Assembly: GCA_039619475.1 (NCBI GenBank)
Contig: CM077115.1
Location: forward strand, 311,378,734 to 311,442,733
Direction: 5' to 3'
Length of the DNA stretch: 64,000 nucleotides
DNA from: Icerya purchasi
Lineage: Eukaryota > Arthropoda > Insecta > Hemiptera > Monophlebidae
Shown here: positions 48,715 to 60,400 of the stretch, piece after piece
Position numbering within the stretch: the first letter of the stretch is position 1
How the letters are laid out: each line of letters opens with the position of its first letter
Program-made: the position numbers and the translations under genes
The notes under the pieces: generated by a model
What the model saw: the letters and a program-made list of their open reading frames with translations, nothing else
Databases searched by the model: none
What the model was told of the DNA's origin: nothing

Positions 48715-51700
48715 ATAATAATAATAATAATCATAATAATTATAATATTTTCCTATGATTACAAAACTATTTCTTATAGTATTGTTTATTATTATAATTT
48801 AGATACGGCTGTTTTTCGCCGAATACTACGAAAGAAGGATATATGATATTCCTTACGGGAATTTACGAACAAAATGATCTATCGGACTTTGTATTTACCG
48901 ATGTGTTAAAAAAAAATTTGATGGCCATAGATTTAGCAATATCCGAGCAAGATGAGTTTTGCCCTGGTCTGGCAGTGGTAATCGATGTAGGCAATTTGTC
49001 ATTTGCACACCTCAGGAAAATACATATAGACGGCTTGGGAAAGTTGATAACATACTTACAGGTAAATTTTATGTAGTCTATTTATCGATAAAGTTTATAA
49101 CCACTGCAATGTTCTTACTGATAGCATTGTTAATAAGTTCGTTCTTTCATAGCGACAAAATTAATCGTCATCGCACACGATTTCGTAATTTCAAATTACC
49201 ATATCACACTAACCTTCTTTAGATATTCGCGCGATACATCATTTTAATTTACTCGTAAAAACTTTCGAGTTTTCAATAATCGTAATTTTCTAGTTTTTAT
49301 TTCTATATTTTTGCTGATTGGCGCGTCAATAACCTGCGTATGCTGTAATTTTTAACGTAATACCGATTTGTTAGATACTTCTTGCGCGATTAAGGGTACT
49401 GAATTTTATATCGGTGTACATATTTTTCTCTTCCTTAGCGCCTAGCTTTCGCCACCTGGCTGTTCAACATTTTTTTTTTTTTAATATAATTAAAATAAAT
49501 TATTATGTAATTATGTTACCGTGTTTTATGCATTGGTGTAGAATGTAAACAGGTTCCTGATCTGGCTCCTGCACAAGGCTGCGTTTCGCCAGCCCCGCCC
49601 ATTTTGAGTTGGGAAACCAAAATAGGCTTATTCGTTTGTGCTTCGTTTGTGCTTCTTTGTGCCACTAAGTTTTTTGTTTGTGCTCTCCCCCTTCATAGTT
49701 TAATTAGAAAAGTCTTTGGGCGGGGCTGGCGAAACGCAGCCCCGCCCATGTAAAATTAAGGGATGAAAATTATGTCATTCGTTTGTGCTTCTTTGTGCAC
49801 GACTTTTTTTTGTTTGTGCTCACCCCCTTTCTGATTTGGTAAGGATGGGACTAGCCCTTCCCACGTTGAGATGTGTTACTCATTTGTGCTTTGTTTTGTG
49901 CTTCATTAGGCACGGATTGTTTTTATTTGTAGTGAATTTGAATGGGCGAGGCTGGAGAAACAGTACCTTAAGGGTATGAAATATGTTGTAAATACAAATA
50001 TATACGCTTCTGACAATATGGTGCGTGCTCTAATGAAATTTAACCATAAATCTTCTGTATAATAGACAATACGAAATTAGCTCGGATTTTACAAAAAATT
50101 GGCTGTATACTGAAAAAGTTGTTGAAATATTTATGTATATATTATTTCGCTACCGTGTGGATTCTACATTTATAAAAGTTTAAGTTAGGTAGGTTAGTGT
50201 TATGCAGAATACATATGTTCCAAAATGTAATGGTGGCCGACAAATTATTAACTACTAAATATAAATTAACTGACCTCTAAATTTCTCAATTTATTTCAAT
50301 CACGCAAGCACTGGTGACCAATTTAAAGTGTAACCTTAATGGTGTTCGATATTGCATGCTGTTTGATGAAATCAAACTGATGTCTATTTGATGTGTTTTC
50401 ATTAAATGTTATTCAAAATTCAAATTTATTTTATTAGTTAATCGAAGTGTAAAATTAAGTAGGAGAATTATGAAGAATCATCTATTTACAAATACACAAC
50501 CGAACTAACATTACATGTCCTATATTGATCAAAATTAAATAATGCAAGGACGACAGAAGTTTGTTAAGTGACGAAATGTCATTTTTTAACTATACGATGA
50601 CCCGTAAAAATGTTTAAAGCCATCGAACATTCAAATGTTATAAAGCGGCAATCAGTTTTGGAACCACCGAGTCCAACAAATATCATGGTCCCGGTGCCGT
50701 TTTCGTTTTTTTTTTTATATTGCAGAGTGGCAAAGGTGCGGTGCGCAATTCGAGTGTTTAGATTACTAGACCTTTTTTAGCCGTCGGCCAGGTAAACGAC
50801 GGTGCGCAATTCGAGTCTTGCCATAGCATCATATTTATAATTTTCATCCACTGAGCATATTGGTTTGCTGATTTTTGAGGAATTCACACGTATTACTATC
50901 ATCTTGTCAACAATTGCTCCTAACAGTAAATGTACACCGCGTCGATTTACACTAATGTAAATGCACCAAAATATTAAATTCCTTTTTGTTTGTAATCCTT
51001 TTCTTCTGTTATTGTTTTCTCTCTCTAATAATAGTAACACAGTCTTTTCCAGATAACTAGTTCTGTTTGGCTTTATTCTGTCAGTTTATGTGTTTCTTCT
51101 GCGAGTAAATTTTTATGATCATTTATTAATTTTTATTAAACTGAGTGCTTACAAATTTTAGATTTTTGTTCTCTTAATACACAGTGGATTATATCGAATT
51201 CAGATCTTCTATTTTTGGTATGTTTTTTTTTCTTTTTTACATATTCTTAACAGTCGATAATTAAATACCGTGTTTGGTAACTCGATTTTTTTTTTATATC
51301 TGAAATTGATTTTAGTAAATAAGTAATATGTTTATTTTATTTTTTATATTCACTTACAGTATTTACTTTTAGTTATAAAAATATGTTGGTTAATATCATA
51401 TAATTTATTTCTGTAATAACATTATTTATCCAGACGGTCTACTTTTAAAAGACAGCTCGTTTTTGATAACCGACAAAGCGACACGATTCGGAGACAACTA
51501 AAATAAAATGTTCACATCCGCAACCGAGCAGGATGCGTTTTACGAACACAACGATTGGCATTTCGTTTTAACAATGATTTTCACACTTTAAAATTCGGTC
51601 TCATTTATAAAGACTATGTATGTATAAGATTTTTATCAGTTGTTATATTACTGCTAATGTTTTTGCAAGCATTTCGGCCGCAACATTTGAAGGCATAAAT

Positions 51701-54700
51701 AATTATTCCCAAAAAACTTTCCATCCCTATGTTTTCATCTTCCTTGAAAACAATTTAACCCGCGAGAGGTCGCAAAGAATAAATGACGCGAGAGGACGCA
51801 CACGGAGGATTTCTCTGAGTCACTAAATTCTATATTTTAACATACGCTACTAACGTTTTAAAAGTTATAGAAATATACATACATACATTATGTAGTTATC
51901 CTTCTAGATGAAAAACTAAAAATGTTAGCGTATATGTGTATGATAGTATTAGTTTTAAGCATTTCGAAAAATATTGTACACTTTTTAATGCATCATCTTA
52001 TGTTTCTCTAAAAATACCATGTAAAAACATAAAAATGTCTTCAACGATTATAAAAAAAATTAATTTTAATTTCTATACAAATAAATCAAAACACACCAGT
52101 TCATCGACCGCAAAAAGGTGTAGCATTTCATCATTCGTTGCATGTTCCCTAAGATTGAAATTGCTTTTACAGTTCCCCTAACAAATGGTTCAAAAAGGTC
52201 TCTTATTGGTGTTAGTTTATCCACTCCTTTTCTTTCTTCCTGAGAATTTAAATTACCAAATCGTATCGCTCGCAGTAAAAATTTAAACCGGTTTTGTGCC
52301 ATGCAAATTCTAAAGAATTGTATTCCGGTTCCATCTGTTGTCCATAAGTCTTTTAAATTAATGTGCGAAGATTTATGAACTCCTTCTAAATATAGTAGTC
52401 CACAAAGAGCTTTAAACTTTACTGACGGTATTTCAGCTGCAATCACTTTCTCTACTGAATTTATCCTTATTTTTCTGAATCCATATATTCGTGTTTGTTG
52501 TGATATTTTCAACAATTTCATTGGTAAAAAATAACTTCCAGATATCTGTGGGTGTGTTAATATCTTGAGCGCTATCAATTACTCGGGGTATACGAATTCG
52601 TAAAATATTTTTCTTCGGAATTTTAATATTTTTCGGAGGTGAGTGTATATTCCACAAAGTGTGGCCAACTTTTCCAGTATACACCAATTGCGGTGCATCA
52701 TTTGGACTCAAATCATTTCCTTCATTATTTTCACATATTTCATTGTTAGAAATTTCCGAATTCGGATCATGATCACTGCATTCCGATACATCAATATTAG
52801 ATTCATCGGAACAATTACTGCAATACATTCCGGTTCCTCGTCAATATTGGCTAACAATCTTAAAATTCTTTCTTCCTCCCGTTCCATTTTAGAAAAATTA
52901 GAATAGACGAAACAATTAATACATATGGAATCGAACTGGCTAAATTGTTTACTATTTACTAAATACTACATGTTTATTCAACGTAGAAGAAACAAAATAT
53001 AAGTACGCTAGCAATTTCGATTAGAAGAAAACTTTGGCATGGCTCCAGACTAGAATAAATAAAATACAATTTCAATAGATCGTCAGCTGCGACAGTTAGC
53101 ATAGAAAAATAACATGAATCAGATGGACTGCGATGGCTAGAAATTAAATACTGAATTGAACGACTTTTACCAAAAAGAATATTAATAATAACTAACAAAA
53201 AAACATTTCCGAAACACGACTCGTCACAGTCAAAACTGCCGGGACTGCAAAATTGCTCATTTTTGAGGACAGTTGAAACCTACAGTCATTACGTACATGC
53301 GATGTTTAAAAATAAATCAAATTACTTTTTGTGATAATATTTTAATTGAAATTTCAAATTTTAATCTTGAAATATAAAATGTTATATTAAAATATTATTA
53401 TTTTATTTAAATTATAATTTTTATTGGTATATTTCATTATTATTATTTAGCACTAATTTTATTGTTGTTGAAGAAGATTTTATACTTTACTTTCTAATAT
53501 TTTTACATAAAGTTTTTAGCGCCCGTTTTTTCTTTTTTTTATTTTATATAACGGCAATTAAATACTTTCATATATGCAAAAAATTCATTCAATGATAAAT
53601 ACTATTAGAACACTAGACTCGAAAATAAAAAGAAAATAAAAGTGAAATATATATGACATTCATATTAATGAAGATATGTGTAGTAATCTTTAAGCAACTA
53701 TATTAATTTTTCTGAATATTATAAAACAGTGGCTTTCAAATTAAAAGTGAGACTAAATCTGAATTATTATGTAAGATAAAATCGAATTAAAATCAAAAAA
53801 ATGTGTTTATAAATGTAAGATTATTAAAAATTTTAATTAAGTTTAAACCAATTTTAATTAAATTAATTGAGTTGAATTCCAAAACTATGGCAATCGCATT
53901 ATATTAAAACACATTAAATTGAGTAAAATTAATTTTCTTTTTTGTTAATTTAAAATTTAAATAGAGGTACATTTTTTATGGTTTCTAAAAAGTTTTATAT
54001 TTTCTAAAAATTTTAAAATGATGAAATAATAAAAAAATTTACAAAACATAAAATTTATCTTAAAATAGACAAAAAAAATTTGTTCACAGTTTAAAACAAG
54101 ATATATGAAAAATTGAGAAAACAACATAAAATATAGGAAGTCTGAAAAACTGAAGTTGAAAATTAGAATCAAAATGACTCGTTGTTATACTCTTGTATAT
54201 TAATGCTTTACCTAGTATGTGTGTAGCATTATTTTCTTAATGTATTGTTCCTGAAAGAAATTAATTTAAAAACGCTAGGCGGAAGAAACAAATAATTGAG
54301 CTAATTTCGAATTGTCTATTACACAGAAGATTGATGGTTAAATTTCATTAGAGCACGCACCATACTGTCAAAAGCGTATATATTTGTATTTACAACATCC
54401 CATTTCATACCCTTAAAGTACTGTTTCTCCAGCCTCGCCCATTCAAATTCACTACAAATAAAAACAATCCGTGCCTAATAAAGCACAAAACAAAGCACAA
54501 ATGAGTAACACATCTCAACATGGGAAGGGCTAGTCCCACCCTTACCAAATCAGGAAGGGGGTGAGCAGAAACAAAAAAAAGTCGTGCACAAAGAAGCACA
54601 AACGAAGCACAAACGAATGACATAATTTTAATCCCTTAATTTTACATGTGCGGGGCTGCGTTTCGCTAGCCCCGCCCATTTTGAGTTGGGAAACCAAAAT

Positions 54701-57332
54701 AGGTTTATTCGTTTGTGCTTCGTTTGTGCTTCTTTGTGCCACTAAGTTTTTTGTTTGTGCTCTCCCCCTTCATAGTTTAATTAGAAAAGTCTTTGGGCGG
54801 GGCTGGCGAAACGCAGCCCTTGCACAATCTGTAATAAGGTCATTGGCATGGTCTTATAAAATGGTAATATTTTTTGTTAAAATGATTTAGAAAAGGACAC
54901 GATTATCGACGTAAGCAAATCGGACAGATTTATTTGGAAATAGGATGACTGGCGTAGCAAATAGTTTCGATTTGGTGAAGCTAGTATTTTTCCGTTTAGG
55001 TTTCTAATGTATCAAAAAGTCTTTTCGTGAATACATCGAAGTTTCACGTGAAATGTATATTGTTTAGTGAAGTTTTTACCGTTTTCTCCTTTGTTCGGGG
55101 TTTTCTCTTTTTGCGTTATCCTACCAGTTCTCCAAATTCTATTCTTCTCTTTAAGTGTTTCCTCTTTTGATTTCTGGTTTCCTCGCTATTCTTGATTTTC
55201 TCACGACCCGGTTGCAGGTACGATTGCACCTGTTTGTCGTATCTTGCGTTACTCGGTTGTCTGTACCTAGTTATGGTTTTTCGTTTGACTCATACATTTT
55301 TCCGATGGCTTGCAGTATTCACAACTCAAACAATATATTCGTACCAAAAATCGATATAGTTGATTATAATTAGCATTTTCCAGCCTTACCACAAATAAAT
55401 GTGCAGCAGATAAACAAATATAATATCGGTAAAGAAGTGGAAATGTGTCAGAACAAAAGTAAAATAAAAATAATTTGCAAAAAGTTAAATCAAAAGACCA
55501 CATAAGCGAAAGTTTATTGCTACTAGTAATGATAAAAACAAGCACGTTAAATAATTATGAGGCCATTAGAACAGATCGTGAAAATAACTGCGACGAAAAA
55601 AGTAACGTAACATAGCCAAAAAGTGCTACAGAAACTTCCTACTAATCTATCCCTAAACTCCTATACTCGTGTACGAGGTCCAGAATTCGAAAAAATGTGC
55701 AAAATCATTGGCTAATAGAGTGGTTAAAATAAATATACTTACTCCGGAAGAATATCAAAAATCAGCACCAATATTTAATGAACAAAAAGTTATACTCCAC
55801 AACTATCGAATGAAACGAGAACGCATTTATGGTGCAACAATGAGGAGTTTGCATCATTCTGTAGACCCAGCTGATATGCAAAAAAAAAAAAGAGACAGTC
55901 ACACGGTTTCAAGATTCGTCTCGTTTTTCTATTTCTCTTTCACCTTCTCCCTTTTGTCCTCTCCACTCTACTGATCCTCCCTTTCCTGCTCTTTTTCCTG
56001 AGTGCTCTCATCTATAACTTTTGGCGTTGGATCTTCCTACCCCTTTCAATGCTTCCTTTATTCTTTCCTTCCCATCTCCAGCCGTTCTCCTTCTTTCCTT
56101 TACACTTTCTATGTCCGATCGCCTCAGAATCTGAGCAGGTGATCTAAGTCCATGTAGTTGGGTCAGTGTTAACACCGAGGCCATTTTAAAAAAAATAAAA
56201 ATAAAAAAGAATCGTAATATTGATAAAAAAACAGCATGGGACTGAAAAACAATTGCCATTATTTTTTTTTTTGCTGATCCTGAACCAAGGGAAAAGCGTA
56301 AGAAATATTTTTTATTTAAAATCGGCTTGTATTACAATAATTAAAACCGAGTCACTAAATAATAAAACATTAATTCCACAACATCAAAACTGCTAACTGT
56401 CGGGCCATAGCCCATGTGTAGTCTATGTGGTTGATTACATCCTGCAAATTATAAAAATACAAAATAAAGTGGTAATAGGAATAGAATAAGTCAATCTATC
56501 AGGGAAAGCTATCAGTGGCTAACTAAGTTTTTTTTTTTTGATCCCAAATTCGTAATACAATCGGGTAAATATATTTAGAGAATTTACACCGATAATTTAT
56601 ATAGATAACAGGTCTGTTCTGAGCCCGTCTATTTATGTTTATGGAACCCTGCTAGACTGTTTTACAGTGTTAATAATAATTAGTATAGATAAATTTAATA
56701 TAGATGTACATGTATTTTACGGTGATTTATTTCGGCTATCGTAAAACTATCGTAATATTTTAAATAGCTTAGTTACTAATTAATCATTGCTAATATTTTC
56801 TAAAATATGTATTGCTAACAGCCGAAAAGGATACGCTTAATATTATCAAGAACGTTACGCGCTACAATGTTATTTGAGTGTGCAATTTTATGTTTATGTA
56901 AATAATCTTTAAATAGGCGGTGTCCAGTAAGAGAAATTGAACATAAAAAAAATTTGGCGTAAATACTATATTATGTAGTCTATTATCTGTGGTTGGGAAA
57001 ATTTGTTTAGCTATACCGTTATATTTTCTTCCTACTGTGCCTGAAATTTATTATTATAATATTTATATCTAATATAAGTTTAAACTGTTTTAACGATTTT
57101 TGTTCGTGTACGAAGTAAGGTTGTTGATACTGTACGTTATTGAATTCGTGATTTTTAATATTATTTTTATTAAAAATATGTTAATATGTTTCTGTATTTC
57201 GTAACTTAGTGGGGTTTAACACCTGCAATGACAGTGCTTGCCATGTAGCTGGTAGTTCTATAAGCTTTAATCATTTTTATTGCAATAGTTCTCTAAAAAC
57301 TTTTTAATATATTTTGAAATCTCTTAATTTTT

Positions 57333-57427
<95 letters not shown>

Positions 57428-60400
57428 CACTTCCATAAATAACGCTTTTATATAATGTTATTCCATTCTTGTAATTTAATCGGTTATTATTATTATATAA
57501 TTTGTTAAATACAATTAAAAATTTATTTATTTTATTAGTGATATAGTGAAAATGATTATAAAATTTTAAGTTATTGGCTATTAATATACCTAAGTATTTG
57601 GTTTGACTAACCGTACCAATATTTAATCTCTGTATTGCACCAAATTTAATCTTTTATTCTTTAAGTTTTTGTTAAACAACATGCAAGTTGACTTAGATAC
57701 GTTAACATTTAAATTAAATTGCTCTAACCATTTCGCGATTTCTGTATAAACCTGGTAACATTTACTTTCCAATATATTTTCATTCTTAATTGCAATATCA
57801 TCTACGAAAGTGAAAATGTTTACATTAGTGGGTAATCACACATTTGAGAGAAAACTATGTTCCACAAGTACGATCCTAAAACAGACCCTTGCGGTACTTC
57901 CATAACGGTTTCTTGTTTTTTTTTGAATAATTACCGATTTGTAATTCAGTAAAGCGATTTTCGAGATTTACAATGTTCAACATGCCATTATGTCATCCTA
58001 GTTTCTTTAATAATACAAGTAATCTATTTAAATCTAAACTGTCGAAAGCCTTTGTTATATCTGTAAGTTATTCAGAAGTCATGGTAAATGAACAGAACAA
58101 TGGGACAACAGATACCAAATCTTCAACAGCAAGCAGTTACCAAGAAAATTAGAGAAAAAAAAAACAGCATGCTCCTTCCGTGAACTTAGCAGAATTTTTG
58201 ATTGAATTTAAGACAATATTTCGTTAATTAATTGCTGTGACCTGTACACAACCGATTTTCCTGTAACGGAAATTGTACGGGTGGTGTTTTATTTGTTGAC
58301 GGCACGGCATTACTTTCGTTAAATAGAGATCCGAAGATAGCAAATGGTAGACTGGCTTCACTGAGGGGGAAACTGGTTTAAAATAATGGAATATGCGGAT
58401 AAATGAAAGTAAATCAGTAAACGATCCAATTTACTAATAAAAAAAAAATCCCAATCTGAAGTCCTTAGGGTTACATATAAACATATAGGTAAAAAAAGAG
58501 AATTAAATGTTCGTAATCAGAAAATGTACTAACTCATCGGAAGAACTAGCGTACTACAATGGATAACAGACGTTTAATACATAGGTAAGCCTGTTCGGAA
58601 TTAATAACTTTGGAGCTGCTCTAAACCTACGAAAATAAACTGGTTAGGCTCATAACTATGGTATATGGAGAATTTACCTTTACATCATAACTCAAGTACA
58701 AATTATGTGGCAAAAACTATTAAAATTCGCGTAAGGAACCCGAAGAATCGCCCGAATTGCCCCTATCGTTCTAGGGCTGCTAAATACTGTTAGTGATATT
58801 AAACAGTTGAAGCTTAAGGAACCTCAGGACTTTATCTAAGGTCAAAGCATCCGATAGATATTCTTTCCTTCACGTTCTACGCTCTTTAAATATATTCCTA
58901 AATGACCTCGATGGCCCGCTTATAATACTATAATGAATTTTTTAAAAAAACAAAAGAACAAAGATTTTTTGCTAGGATTCTATTATTATTATTTTCTTTT
59001 TGATTAAAATAAACCTAATAAAATGTAAAATTGATAAAAAACGGAAGTTTATCAATGAAACTAAAAAAATAACTTTTTGATAACAATGCTAATAAAAATC
59101 AGTCCTATATTTTTATAGAAAGGTGGAACTTCCTCTACTATTATTAGACTAGCTCTTGCTGAATGTATACGGTACATCTTCGCATAAGTTTACACTGAAT
59201 TTTTGAACTTCATTTCCTTAGCACTTCGCTTTGGTCGTCCCAGAGCTCGTTTTTCATCAGAGTTATATCAATAAACTTATCGTAAAAAACTTTAAATACG
59301 ACAGAAACAAATTGTAGATTTTAAAATATTGAAAAATAAAGACTGCAATATGAACCCTATTCGTAATTATAGAGCCTGAATTTCCCAACGATAATCTACC
59401 TGAAATCAATTCAATTTCGTTGCAAAATAACATAAAGACTAACTCCATTCAAAACTACTTCCACCCTGGGTTTCTTTTCAGGTAGAAACTATTACAAATC
59501 TTACCGACAACAATCACCCACCAGCACGGCGCTAAGCATTATTATTAAGTACTCCACATTTTCGAAAGCATACACACTGATGGATCCAAAGCTAATAAGT
59601 CCAAAAGTTCTGTCTATCTTATACCAGCTGAACTGAAGAGGATGCCGAGTTGTTTTTTTTTTTTATGGGTCCCTAGTCATGCCGGAATTCCAGGGAATGA
59701 GTGGGTAGACCTGGCCGCTCGGTCATCCATGATGTGTCGAATGCCGCTATTTGCTCATGATTCATTACCCTAAGAAGTTTTCTGTCGGATGCAGTCTTCG
59801 CACAGTGGAATCATGACTGGATATCTCAATCCATCTTTCTCAGAGAATCAAAACTTACGACGGAGCCATGGTGGCCTCCAGTCGGAACGGAACGCAGAGT
59901 ATTCTCGGCAGTCAATCGCCTGAGAGCGGGATATACATTTCCCACGGCTTCATCCGCAAACAAGCTCCAAAGCCAAATACCTGCTCACTTTGCTCTATCG
60001 ATGAATACCCACCAGTTTCGCACATCTTGCTGAAATGCAAACGTCTTAATGGGTTGCGGCGTGACCAGATTATGTCACTTGCAGACATCCTCTCAAATAC
60101 CCCTGCCGCTATGAACAACCTCAATGACCTTCGTTCAGTCTAACGAGCTGAGGAGTCTGATCTAAAACATGGGTCCACTCACTGCGATAACCTAGGTAGA
60201 GTTACACGCAGTGTGTGGATTAATTAATAACCCTCCTTAAATGGAAAAAAAAAAATTAACGTCAGTCTTGAACCTCGGCGTTTATAAATTAAATAATATG
60301 TTTTTAATACTTAAATTTTTAACTGTATCTTGTACTTTTCGTTCGTTTATCCTCCCGATTAATACCTGATATATTTATCGTTCCATTCTTGGTTGATCCG

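Larger units (their letters stand above)
49577..54818 (-). mobile_element. 5.2-kb element with about 510-bp modular inverted arms enclosing a piggyBac-like transposase remnant
   Basis: The left arm (49742-50083) and right arm (54298-54653) are inverted copies of each other. Each is capped on its outer side by a nearly identical 165-bp module (49577-49741 and 54654-54818). The enclosed 4.2 kb contains a minus-strand piggyBac-like transposase pseudogene at 52066-52828 and otherwise AT-rich DNA. I could not find a TTAA duplication at the outer ends, so whether the arms are true piggyBac termini or a separate foldback unit that captured it is open. Confidence 0.7.

Noticed and set aside
49742..49990. 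Open frames (for example 49785-49979) in the inverted arm as a protein gene
   Set aside because: The same frame exists in the opposite arm only because the DNA is duplicated; the peptide reflects the GTTTGTGCTT repeats.
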